A DNA stretch of 5,223 bases from Mucilaginibacter_A sp050954865 (lineage in GTDB: Bacteria; Bacteroidota; Bacteroidia; Sphingobacteriales; Sphingobacteriaceae): assembly GCA_050954865.1 (NCBI GenBank), contig JBPBQN010000217.1:1-5223 (forward strand), given 5' to 3'. The notes below the pieces were generated by a model that saw only the letters and a list, made by a program, of their open reading frames with translations, was not told where the DNA came from and did not search any database. Positions 1 to 5,223 of this stretch are shown here, piece after piece. Position numbers and translations under genes: made by a program. How positions within the stretch are numbered: position 1 is the first letter of the stretch; each line of letters opens with the position of its first letter.

Positions 1-845
1 ATCAGATTACGCGAAAAAATGCAATTGGTATCCATGAAATCATCAATACGGCAACGCCCGAAAAAATGATGATCATCAAGGATAAATATTATGTGCCGAA
101 TAACAGTTTGCTAACCATTTGTGGTGCTGTAAGCCATGATGATGCGTTTAAAATGGCCGAAAGCATTTTTGGAAGCTGGACGTCTGCTGCTGAAGATCCA
201 CAGAAAAAATACCCGATTCCGCCGTTTAAACCAGTTGCCAAATCTGAATATTTTATAAAAGAATCTTCCATCGCCCAAACGCCCTACATGATGTATTCGT
301 GGCAAGGGCCATCTGCCGGAACAGATTCTGCAGCTACGCTGGCCGCCGATATTTTTTCGACTATTTTACAGATGAATTCTTCTAAACTGCAACAGGCTTT
401 GGTAGATAAAGGACTGGCAACGGACGCTTCATTTTCTTACTCAACTGCGCGTTATACGGGCCCGATAGAAATGTATATTACCCCAAACCCAGTCAAATTA
501 AAAGCGTGTTTTGATGAAGTGAACCACCAGATTTCGCTTTTTAACAATCCGGATTATTATACAGACCAGCAACTGGCTGATGCCAAAGCGATTGTACTGC
601 GCAATGCCATCCGCAATAAAGAAAAACCTTCGTCATTGCCAAGCCAACTGAGTAGTAACTGGTGCAGCACTTCGTTGGATTATGATACTGATCTGGAGCA
701 GAATTACCAAAAAGTAACCCATGCTGACATTAAAAAATACCTAGAAAAATACGTGGTAAAAAAACCTGTTGTGGCAGGTATTATTTTAAACGCTGCGCTA
801 AACAAGCAGGAAAATGTATCATCGTTTTTTGTTTTTCCTAAATAA
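1..845 (+). CDS. M16 family metallopeptidase (C-terminal part; 5' end outside window)
   Basis: This is the last 280 residues of a pitrilysin/M16-type protein, read in frame from base 3 to the TAA at 843-845. The frame is already open at the window edge and the residues before the first ATG (position 66) fit the family, so that ATG is internal. The segment YYVPNNSLLTICGAVSHDDA (bases 87-146) is the typical end of the N-terminal M16 domain, in which the chain returns after a helix to a 'G-x-x' strand. What follows is the C-terminal M16 domain. At bases 381-425 the family's usual substrate-binding R...GLxY motif is degenerate: GLA is present, but leucine (399) stands where arginine is expected and threonine (420) where tyrosine is expected. 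The zinc-binding HxxEH, if present, lies upstream and cannot be seen. In related two-subunit M16B enzymes this arrangement marks the catalytic subunit. It probably forms an operon and a complex with the next gene, whose start is 13 bp away. Location is inferred to be periplasmic, because the partner has a signal peptide. Confidence 0.9.
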   Translation, partial: QITRKNAIGIHEIINTATPEKMMIIKDKYYVPNNSLLTICGAVSHDDAFKMAESIFGSWTSAAEDPQKKYPIPPFKPVAKSEYFIKESSIAQTPYMMYSWQGPSAGTDSAATLAADIFSTILQMNSSKLQQALVDKGLATDASFSYSTARYTGPIEMYITPNPVKLKACFDEVNHQISLFNNPDYYTDQQLADAKAIVLRNAIRNKEKPSSLPSQLSSNWCSTSLDYDTDLEQNYQKVTHADIKKYLEKYVVKKPVVAGIILNAALNKQENVSSFFVFPK

Positions 846-858
846 TCTCGCCAAAAAC

Positions 859-2187
859 ATGAAATATAAAGTAATAATAATGCTGGCATTAACAGGATGG
901 TTTTTTACAGCAAAGGCGCAAAAACCGGCTTACGATATGCTGGTTGACGGCGTAAAAGTGATTGTGCAGCCCAGCGGAAACGGCATTGTAGAGATACAAA
1001 CCGTTATTAAAGGCGGTGTGCAAAATTATACGGCTGATAAAGCGGGTATAGAATCGCTGGCGTTAACCGCGCTAACAGAATGCGGCACAAAAAGCATGGA
1101 TAAAAACAGCTTCAAAAATGCGCTGGATAAAGTGAGTGCGCAGGTTTACGGTTATTCGCTGAAGGATTATGCTATTTTCAGGATAAACTGCATTAAAACC
1201 GATCTGGATGCTGTTTGGCCGCTTTATGCAGAAGCATTAACCCAGCCGCGTTTTGATGAAAAAGAATTTGCCCGCATTAAACAGGATGCGATTAACAATT
1301 TAAAAGCACAAAACTCGCAGCCGGATAATGCCATAAATAAATATGCTGAACAGGTAGCTTTTGCCGGTCGGGATTATGCTAAAGATCCAGCCGGAACAGA
1401 AGCTGCGCTGCAAAGTTTTACGGCTGCTGCAACCAAAGCTTATTATCAATCTATTTTAAGCCGCGGACGAATGGTGATTGTAGTTGTGGCTGATCTGGAC
1501 AAAGTAGATATCGAAAGCAAAATAAAAACGATGCTGAACGGAATTAAAACCGGTACTGCTTTTACCCTTAAAAAATCATCGTTCCGGATTTACAAAAATA
1601 CGTTCACTTCAACCCCAAAAGAACTTGCCACCAATTATGTAGAAGGGATTACCGGTGCACCGCAGCCCGGAACGCCGGATTTTAACGCGTTTTCATTAGC
1701 GATGCGCATTTTCTATAACCGCCATTTTCTGGATGTACGCACAAATAATGGCTTGTCGTACGCACCAATCAGTTATTTTGATGGCGGCGCAACACCTTCT
1801 GCCCGTGTTGTAGTATCTACCACGCAACCAGATGCTTACATTAAGGTTTTTGATCAGCTGGTTGATAAAATTAAAACTGGTGGTTTTACCGATGCGGAAG
1901 TGAAAGATATGAAAACCACTTACCTTACCAGTTTTTATTATAAGCAGGAAACCAACATGGCGCAGGCATCATCATTGGCAGCTAATGAAGTTTTGCATGA
2001 TAACTGGAAACGATCTTTAACGCTGGCGGATGACGTAAAAAAAATCAATACCGAAGATGTAAACAATGCTTTTAAAAAGTACGTGGGCAACATCAGCTGG
2101 GTTTATCAGGGCGATCCGAAAAAAGTTAGTCCAATTATGTACATCAATGGTACGATTAAACGTGGTGATAATCCGGTGAATCATTGA
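859..2187 (+). CDS. Secreted M16 peptidase-like protein, non-catalytic (substrate-binding) subunit
   Basis: A complete protein of 442 residues. I chose ATG 859 because it opens a good signal peptide: MKYK, a hydrophobic stretch at residues 5-17, then AKA before Q21 as a signal peptidase I site. An in-frame ATG at 814 would overlap the upstream gene and put 15 residues before the signal. Two M16 domains follow, roughly residues 25-180 and 190-400. Where active M16 enzymes carry HxxEH, residues 62-77 read AGIESLALTALTECGT, with neither histidine nor the catalytic glutamate, so it should not bind zinc or hydrolyse peptides alone. The C-terminal domain keeps the conserved pair R294 and Y301 in VRTNNGLSY, which contacts substrate in two-subunit M16B peptidases such as the Sphingomonas A1 pair. 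I infer a heterodimer with the product of the gene 13 bp upstream, degrading peptides in the periplasm. The natural substrate cannot be told from sequence. Confidence 0.92.
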   Translation: MKYKVIIMLALTGWFFTAKAQKPAYDMLVDGVKVIVQPSGNGIVEIQTVIKGGVQNYTADKAGIESLALTALTECGTKSMDKNSFKNALDKVSAQVYGYSLKDYAIFRINCIKTDLDAVWPLYAEALTQPRFDEKEFARIKQDAINNLKAQNSQPDNAINKYAEQVAFAGRDYAKDPAGTEAALQSFTAAATKAYYQSILSRGRMVIVVVADLDKVDIESKIKTMLNGIKTGTAFTLKKSSFRIYKNTFTSTPKELATNYVEGITGAPQPGTPDFNAFSLAMRIFYNRHFLDVRTNNGLSYAPISYFDGGATPSARVVVSTTQPDAYIKVFDQLVDKIKTGGFTDAEVKDMKTTYLTSFYYKQETNMAQASSLAANEVLHDNWKRSLTLADDVKKINTEDVNNAFKKYVGNISWVYQGDPKKVSPIMYINGTIKRGDNPVNH

Positions 2188-2224
2188 TGCTGTTTTTATC
2201 GGTATAAATTTGTTGCAGGTTTAA

Positions 2225-2242
2225 TTTAGGTTGAAACCTAAA
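2225..2242. repeat. Small perfect inverted repeat between convergent genes
   Basis: TTTAGGTT (2225-2232) and AACCTAAA (2235-2242) are perfect reverse complements separated only by GA. In RNA this would fold as about 7 bp with a TGAA loop. It sits 37 bp past the stop of the M16 gene and directly abuts the terminator hairpin that follows, sharing its A-rich left edge. It may help stop or protect the 3' end of the M16 transcript. It could also be chance, since it is short and AT-rich. Confidence 0.5.
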
Positions 2243-2276
2243 AGCCGCATTCAATTAATTTTGAACGCGGTTTTTT
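2241..2276. terminator. Rho-independent terminator, probably bidirectional
   Basis: CCGCATTCAA (2245-2254) pairs with TTGAACGCGG (2261-2270) around a TTAATT loop: 10 positions with one A-C mismatch. On the + strand the stem runs straight into TTTTTT (2271-2276), ending the M16 operon. On the - strand the same stem is followed by CTTTT (from the AAAAG at 2240-2244), a weaker U-tract that could end the glyQS-Dabb transcript. Its place between two converging genes (stops at 2187 and 2298) fits a shared terminator. Confidence 0.85.
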
Positions 2277-2297
2277 ATGTAATAAAAGAAGCATTAG

Positions 2298-2603
2298 TTA
2301 GGCAGCATCTACCGAATCGTAAATCGTTACTTTCTCCCACAAATGCTGGCAGTTTTTGACAAATTCCTGGTGGATTTGATGCACCTGATAGCTTTCCTGT
2401 TCTTCCAAATTTTCAAAAATCAGCAGCAAAGAAAAATCATACGAAGTATCAATAACCGGCCGGTTGGTGCTGGCTTTTACGCCAACGTGAATTAAATTTT
2501 TCGGTTCAACGGCGGCCAAAGTTTGCAAGCCTTTAAGCAAATCTTCGCGGTCAGCATCGCTGATTTTGTTTTTCAGCCAGAAAAAAACGTGGTGTGTAAA
2601 CAT
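2298..2603 (-). CDS. Dabb-family (stress-responsive A/B barrel) protein
   Basis: A 101-residue cytoplasmic protein with no signal peptide or membrane segment. It has the hallmarks of the dimeric alpha/beta-barrel Dabb fold (Pfam 'Stress responsive A/B Barrel Domain'): an N-terminal strand MFTHHVFFWLK with paired histidines (4, 5), a helix rich in acidic and leucine residues (16-31), a central strand YDFSLLLIFENLEE (55-68), then YQVHQIHQEFV (72-82) with spaced histidines, and a final strand VTIYDSV (92-98). Its length is normal for a single-domain member. The biochemical role of most Dabb proteins is unknown; some relatives are enzymes of aromatic or polyketide metabolism, and plant members respond to salt stress, so I assign no reaction. 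It lies 63 bp downstream of the glycyl-tRNA synthetase on the same strand, with no convincing terminator or promoter between, so co-transcription is likely, although a functional link is not implied. Confidence 0.88.
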   Translation of the reverse strand: MFTHHVFFWLKNKISDADREDLLKGLQTLAAVEPKNLIHVGVKASTNRPVIDTSYDFSLLLIFENLEEQESYQVHQIHQEFVKNCQHLWEKVTIYDSVDAA

Positions 2604-2666
2604 GGGTTTAGTTTTATTTATGTTGATTATGCAATGCTTCTTTTATCGACTAAAAATTGGTGGTTT

Positions 2667-4139
2667 TTACGCTAAAACCTTTTTCCAGCTCACCAAATCG
2701 CCGATAATTTTTTCCAGATCTTCTGCCTTTACCCGTTCCTGCACCATTGTATCGCGGTGGCGAATCGTTACCGTATCATCTTCCAGCGTTTGGTGATCTA
2801 TGGTGATGCAAAACGGCGTGCCAATTGCATCCTGACGGCGGTAACGCTTACCGATAGAATCTTTCTCGTCGTATTGCAGGTTGAAATCCAGTTTCAATTT
2901 ATCCATAATTTCGCGTGCTTTTTCCGGCAAACCATCTTTTTTGGTTAAAGGAAGTATAGTTGCTTTAATCGGCGCCAAAGCAGGAGGGAACTTTAGTACC
3001 ACGCGACTGTCTTTTTTATCGCCTTCGCTTAAATCCTGTTCTTCATAAGCGTTAATCAGTGTCAACAAAAACATGCGGTCTAAACCGATCGAAGTTTCAA
3101 TCACATACGGCACGTAGCTTTGTTTTTCTTTGTCTGTTTCCTGCGGATCAAAGAAACGCAGCTTTTTGCCGGAAAATTTTTCATGCTGAGACAAATCAAA
3201 ATCCGTACGACTGTGGATGCCTTCTACTTCCTTAAATCCAAACGGAAAATCAAATTCAATATCTGTTGCGGCGTTTGCATAATGCGCCAGTTTGCTATGA
3301 TCGTGGAAACGATACTTTTCTGTAGCAGTTCCCAAAGCCAAATGCCATTTTAAGCGTGCTTCTTTCCAGTGCGCAAACCATTCCATTTCGGTTCCTGGTT
3401 TGATGAAAAACTGCATTTCCATTTGTTCAAATTCGCGCATGCGCAAAATAAACTGGCGGGCAATTACTTCGTTCCGAAACGCTTTTCCGATCTGCGCAAT
3501 ACCAAAAGGGATTTTCATTCTTCCCGTTTTTTGCACGTTTAAAAAGTTAACAAAAATTCCCTGAGCAGTTTCCGGGCGTAAATAAACCTGATCAGAACCT
3601 TCCGCCATCGCCCCAAATTGCGTTGAAAACATCAAATTAAACTGGCGAACTTCTGTCCAGTTACGCGTTCCAGAAACGGGATCAGCAATTTCATGTTCTT
3701 CAATCAATTCTTTCAGTCGGGATAAATCTTCGGCTTTTAAAGCTTCATCCATCGCGTTTTGCAAAGCTTCTGCTTTTGCCGTTTTGCCGTCTTTTTCGTA
3801 CTTAGCAATTTTATCTTCCAGTAACTGATCGGCACGATAACGTTTTTTAGAATCCTTGTTATCAATCATTGGATCATTAAAACCAGCCACATGTCCGCTA
3901 GCTTCCCAAATTTTCGGGTGCATAAAAATAGCAGAATCAATGCCTACAATATTTTCATTTAGTTGCACCATGGCTTTCCACCAATAGGTTTTGATGTTGT
4001 TTTTCAGTTCGGCGCCATACTGTCCGTAATCGTAAACAGCACTCAAACCATCATATATTTCGCTGGACTGGAACACAAATCCGTATTCCTTAGCGTGGGA
4101 AACTACATCCTTAAAAAGCTCGTCGTTGTTTTTACTCAT
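2667..4139 (-). CDS. glyQS: Glycyl-tRNA synthetase, alpha2 single-chain type (EC 6.1.1.14)
   Basis: A 490-residue cytoplasmic class II aminoacyl-tRNA synthetase that charges tRNA-Gly with glycine using ATP. It is the homodimeric type, not the separate GlyQ/GlyS alpha2-beta2 type. From the N-terminus: the GlyRS-specific start with AKEYGFVFQSSEIYDG (16-31); motif 1 around 68-90 (IDSAIFMHPKIWEASGH); an inserted charged helical segment (about 100-150); the ATP/substrate region YLRPETAQGIF (186-196); motif 2 with FRNE (221-224) and REFEQMEMQFF (235-245); the conserved EGIHSRTDFDL (306-316); motif 3 with ETSIGLDR (348-355); and the anticodon-binding domain from about 385 to the end. All the core motifs I looked for are present and the length is close to the bacterial norm. 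Start ATG 4139 is preceded by a TAnnTTTG promoter element with almost no leader. Many genomes label this type simply glyS. Confidence 0.97.
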   Translation of the reverse strand: MSKNNDELFKDVVSHAKEYGFVFQSSEIYDGLSAVYDYGQYGAELKNNIKTYWWKAMVQLNENIVGIDSAIFMHPKIWEASGHVAGFNDPMIDNKDSKKRYRADQLLEDKIAKYEKDGKTAKAEALQNAMDEALKAEDLSRLKELIEEHEIADPVSGTRNWTEVRQFNLMFSTQFGAMAEGSDQVYLRPETAQGIFVNFLNVQKTGRMKIPFGIAQIGKAFRNEVIARQFILRMREFEQMEMQFFIKPGTEMEWFAHWKEARLKWHLALGTATEKYRFHDHSKLAHYANAATDIEFDFPFGFKEVEGIHSRTDFDLSQHEKFSGKKLRFFDPQETDKEKQSYVPYVIETSIGLDRMFLLTLINAYEEQDLSEGDKKDSRVVLKFPPALAPIKATILPLTKKDGLPEKAREIMDKLKLDFNLQYDEKDSIGKRYRRQDAIGTPFCITIDHQTLEDDTVTIRHRDTMVQERVKAEDLEKIIGDLVSWKKVLA

Positions 4140-4147
4140 AACGAGGG

Positions 4148-4155
4148 CAAAGATA
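4148..4155 (-). promoter_or_regulatory. -7 promoter element (TATCTTTG) for glyQS
   Basis: On the - strand the sequence TATCTTTG exactly matches the Bacteroidota primary sigma -7 consensus TAnnTTTG. It ends 8 bp before the ATG of the synthetase, which implies a very short leader. No clear TTG is seen about 19-21 bp further upstream, where the -33 element should be, so the call rests on the -7 match and its position. No T-box-like leader fits in this space. Confidence 0.5.
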
Positions 4156-4219
4156 ATTTTTAGTGTGAAGATTTTTTGTTATTTCGACGATAGGAGAAAT
4201 CTTCATCGAAAAAATAAAT

Positions 4220-4244
4220 AACCTTTTTAGATTTGAAAAAGGTT
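4220..4244. repeat. Inner hairpin inside the long inverted repeat
   Basis: AACCTTTTT (4220-4228) and AAAAAGGTT (4236-4244) are perfect reverse complements around the 7-nt loop AGATTTG. The last two pairs compete with the outer 19-bp stem, but a 7-bp version (4222-4228 with 4236-4242) can stack directly under it. The 22 bases 4200-4221 are then left as an asymmetric bulge. No T-run follows on either strand. Confidence 0.65.
4228..4235 (+). promoter_or_regulatory. Possible -7 promoter element (TAGATTTG) for gldA
   Basis: TAGATTTG matches the Bacteroidota TAnnTTTG consensus and lies 65 bp before the gldA start. It would give a leader of about 60 nt beginning inside the right arm of the inverted repeat. 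There is no clear TTG about 19-21 bp upstream, and the motif coincides with the loop of the inner hairpin, so chance is a real alternative. Confidence 0.3.
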
Positions 4245-4264
4245 TCTCCTATCGTCGAAATGAC

Positions 4265-4296
4265 AGCTGATAGCCGAAAGCTGATTTCTAAAAGCT
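4265..4296 (+). repeat. Three AGCT boxes spaced exactly 14 nt, just before gldA
   Basis: AGCTGAT begins at 4265 and again at 4279, and a third, shorter AGCT begins at 4293, giving a strict 14-nt step. The last box ends 4 bp before the gldA ATG. This may be a decayed simple tandem repeat attached to the adjoining inverted repeat. It contains no recognisable Shine-Dalgarno sequence. I assign no function. Confidence 0.45.
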
Positions 4297-4300
4297 AAAA

Positions 4301-5038
4301 ATGAGCATCCAAGTCCAAAATCTTACTAAAACCTACGGCGCTCAAAAAGCCGTTGATACCATTTCTTTTTCCGCAGAACCCGGAAAAGTATTAGGTTTTC
4401 TCGGCCCAAATGGTGCCGGAAAATCCACCACGATGAAAATCCTGACTTGCTTTATTCCGCAAACATCCGGTACAGCAACAGTCAACGGTTTTGATACGAT
4501 AAAAGAAGCATTGCAAGTGCGCCAGCAAATTGGTTATCTGCCTGAAAGCAACGCCTTGTATCAAGATTTATATGTAAAAGAAGCATTGGCTTTTGTAGCT
4601 AACGTGCATAAAATCCATGAGCCTGAGAAACGCATTGCAGAAGTGATTGAGCAAACCGGCCTCGGCCCGGAGCAGAAAAAGAAAATCGGACAGCTCTCCA
4701 AAGGCTACAAACAGCGCGTGGGTTTGGCGCAGGCTATTCTGCACAATCCGCAGGTTTTGATTCTGGATGAACCAACTTCCGGTTTAGATCCAAATCAGTT
4801 AATCGGTATTCGTAACTTGATTAAAGAACTGGGAAAAGATAAAACGGTAATCCTTTCCACCCATATTATGCAGGAAGTGGAAGCCGTTTGCAATCAGGTG
4901 GTCATCATCAACAAAGGAAAAATCGTGGCCGATCAAACCCTGCCAAACCTATATCAGCAATATCCAAAACAATCGCTGGAACAGATATTTATTAAATTAA
5001 CCAATCCGCACAATCCTGATACTGTTTTTACCGTATAA
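4301..5038 (+). CDS. gldA: GldA-like ABC transporter ATP-binding protein
   Basis: A 245-residue cytoplasmic ATPase that would power an ABC-2-type exporter with GldF and GldG, the gliding-associated transporter of Bacteroidota. Visible motifs are: Walker A GPNGAGKST (35-43); a Q-loop region IGYLPE (78-83) with glutamate in place of the usual glutamine, as is common in this subfamily; signature LSKGYKQR (132-139); Walker B VLILDEP (152-158) with D-loop SGLD (160-163); and H-loop STH with H188. All are intact. The subfamily is supported by the start MSIQVQNLTKTYG, the LPESNALYQDLYV segment and the final LEQIFIKLT, and by the gldF start 76 bp downstream. Oddity: GldA proteins are, as I recall, near 300 residues, with about 50-60 residues between the end of the ATPase core and the closing 'LEE-F-LT' helix. 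Here only about 15 residues separate them, so this is a compact form. If the neighbour were ignored, it could be called a generic NatA/CcmA-type ATPase. Confidence 0.87.
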   Translation: MSIQVQNLTKTYGAQKAVDTISFSAEPGKVLGFLGPNGAGKSTTMKILTCFIPQTSGTATVNGFDTIKEALQVRQQIGYLPESNALYQDLYVKEALAFVANVHKIHEPEKRIAEVIEQTGLGPEQKKKIGQLSKGYKQRVGLAQAILHNPQVLILDEPTSGLDPNQLIGIRNLIKELGKDKTVILSTHIMQEVEAVCNQVVIINKGKIVADQTLPNLYQQYPKQSLEQIFIKLTNPHNPDTVFTV

Positions 5039-5114
5039 ATTTCAGCCGCCGCTCATCGGCACAGGCTTTTTGCTTTGCGGTTAATTGTATATTTTCGACA
5101 TTCAACTATTTTCG

Positions 5115-5223
5115 GTGCTCACAATCCTTCAAAAAGAAGTTACTTCTTACCTCAGTTCGCTGGTTGCTTACGTTACCATCGGCGTTTTTTTGCTCGTTTT
5201 GGGCCTGTTTTTATGGGTTTTCC
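5115..5223 (+). CDS. gldF: GldF-like ABC transporter permease (N-terminal 36 codons, cut by window end)
   Basis: An open frame begins at GTG 5115 and continues off the window, reading MLTILQKEVTSYLSSLVAYV and then a hydrophobic run ending GLFLWVF. The pattern of a short charged start, KE, a small-residue stretch and a first membrane helix (about residues 15-35) closed by LFLWVF is characteristic of GldF, the membrane permease that works with GldA and GldG. No ATG is available in this frame: the nearest upstream stop is TAA 5082-5084, and the only other candidate start is TTG 5085, which would add ten residues that do not look like the family. The 76-bp gap after gldA holds no convincing terminator, so co-transcription is likely. 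The rest of the protein, and gldG, would lie to the right. Confidence 0.85.
   Translation, partial: MLTILQKEVTSYLSSLVAYVTIGVFLLVLGLFLWVF

Larger units (their letters stand above)
4177..4265. repeat. Long inverted repeat, REP-like intergenic element
   Basis: ATTTCGACGATAGGAGAAA at 4181-4199 is matched by its perfect 19-nt reverse complement at 4243-4261. Outside the arms one G-U-type mismatch is followed by three more pairs (TGT 4177-4179 with ACA 4263-4265). Inside, a G-U-type position and three more pairs (4201-4203 with 4239-4241) can form. The 43-nt interior holds a second small hairpin. Neither strand shows a T-run after the stem, so it is not a normal terminator. The arm (GTCATTTCGACGA...GGAGAAATCTT style) resembles, from memory, a dispersed palindromic repeat common between genes in Flavobacteria and Sphingobacteria. 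Here two copies face each other in the divergent glyQS-gldA spacer. Copy number in this genome cannot be judged from the window. Confidence 0.85.

Noticed and set aside
66..845. ATG 66 as the true start of the first M16 gene
   Set aside because: The frame is open back to base 3 with family-like residues, and starting here would leave only the last strand of the N-terminal domain plus the C-terminal domain.
814..858. Upstream in-frame ATG extending the second M16 protein by 15 residues
   Set aside because: It overlaps the end of the preceding gene and would place extra residues before an otherwise standard signal peptide beginning at 859.
2651..2669. TAAAAA...TTTTTA inverted repeat at the end of glyQS as a terminator
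   Set aside because: The stem is only six A-T pairs with no GC core and overlaps the stop codon; too weak to terminate.
3120..4163. Open frames on the + strand opposite the glycyl-tRNA synthetase
   Set aside because: They are antisense to a strongly conserved gene, show no recognisable protein features, and are typical non-coding shadows.
4177..4265. CRISPR repeat unit or insertion-sequence ends
   Set aside because: There are only two copies, in inverted orientation, with a 43-nt interior that holds no gene; no spacers, no transposase and no target-site duplication seen.
4140..4300. T-box or other riboswitch controlling glyQS
   Set aside because: The likely promoter is within 20 bp of the start codon, leaving no room for a leader structure, and T-boxes are not expected in Bacteroidota.
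5048..5071. GCCG-CTCAT-CGGC stem followed by TTTTT as a terminator between gldA and gldF
   Set aside because: Only four base pairs, and the T-run starts six bases after the stem; at most a weak pause, and gldA/gldF are expected to be co-expressed.
5085..5114. TTG (5085-5087), 19-nt spacer, TATTTTCG (5107-5114) as a gldF promoter
   Set aside because: The -7 match is imperfect, and transcription would start at or after the GTG start codon, leaving no way to translate the full protein.

Overview
The window looks like ordinary chromosome from a member of the Bacteroidota, most likely a Sphingobacteriales-type organism (Mucilaginibacter/Pedobacter-like). The evidence is gliding-type ABC transporter genes (gldA, gldF), a single-chain alpha2-type glycyl-tRNA synthetase, paired periplasmic M16 peptidases, TAnnTTTG-type promoter motifs, no obvious Shine-Dalgarno sequences, and AT-leaning but not extreme composition. 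The genus-level guess rests on remembered resemblance, not on a search.

Left part (1-2187, + strand): the C-terminal 280 residues of one M16-family zinc-peptidase-like protein are followed, after 13 bp, by a complete secreted M16-like protein of 442 residues. The second protein has lost the HxxEH zinc site but keeps the R...GLxY substrate-binding pair. The visible part of the first lacks that pair. Together they look like the two halves of a heterodimeric M16B peptidase, with the catalytic motif expected just upstream of the window. A terminator hairpin usable on both strands (2241-2276), preceded by a second small hairpin, separates this operon from the convergent genes to its right.

Middle (2298-4139, - strand): glycyl-tRNA synthetase (490 aa), followed 63 bp downstream by a small Dabb-family (stress-responsive A/B barrel) protein of 101 aa. 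They are probably co-transcribed. A TATCTTTG -7 element lies 8 bp upstream of the synthetase start.

Right part (4140-5223): a 161-bp divergent intergenic region carries a 19-bp perfect inverted repeat. Its arms resemble a dispersed repeat family seen in many Bacteroidota genomes. A smaller hairpin and a 14-nt-spaced AGCT repeat also lie there. Next come gldA (ABC ATPase, 245 aa, compact C-terminus) and, after 76 bp, the first 36 codons of gldF (permease), starting at GTG and cut by the window end.

I see no CRISPR array, tRNA, rRNA, transposase, phage gene or defence system, and no clearly new multi-gene system. The points most worth a second look are the split-function M16 pair and the structured intergenic element between glyQS and gldA.
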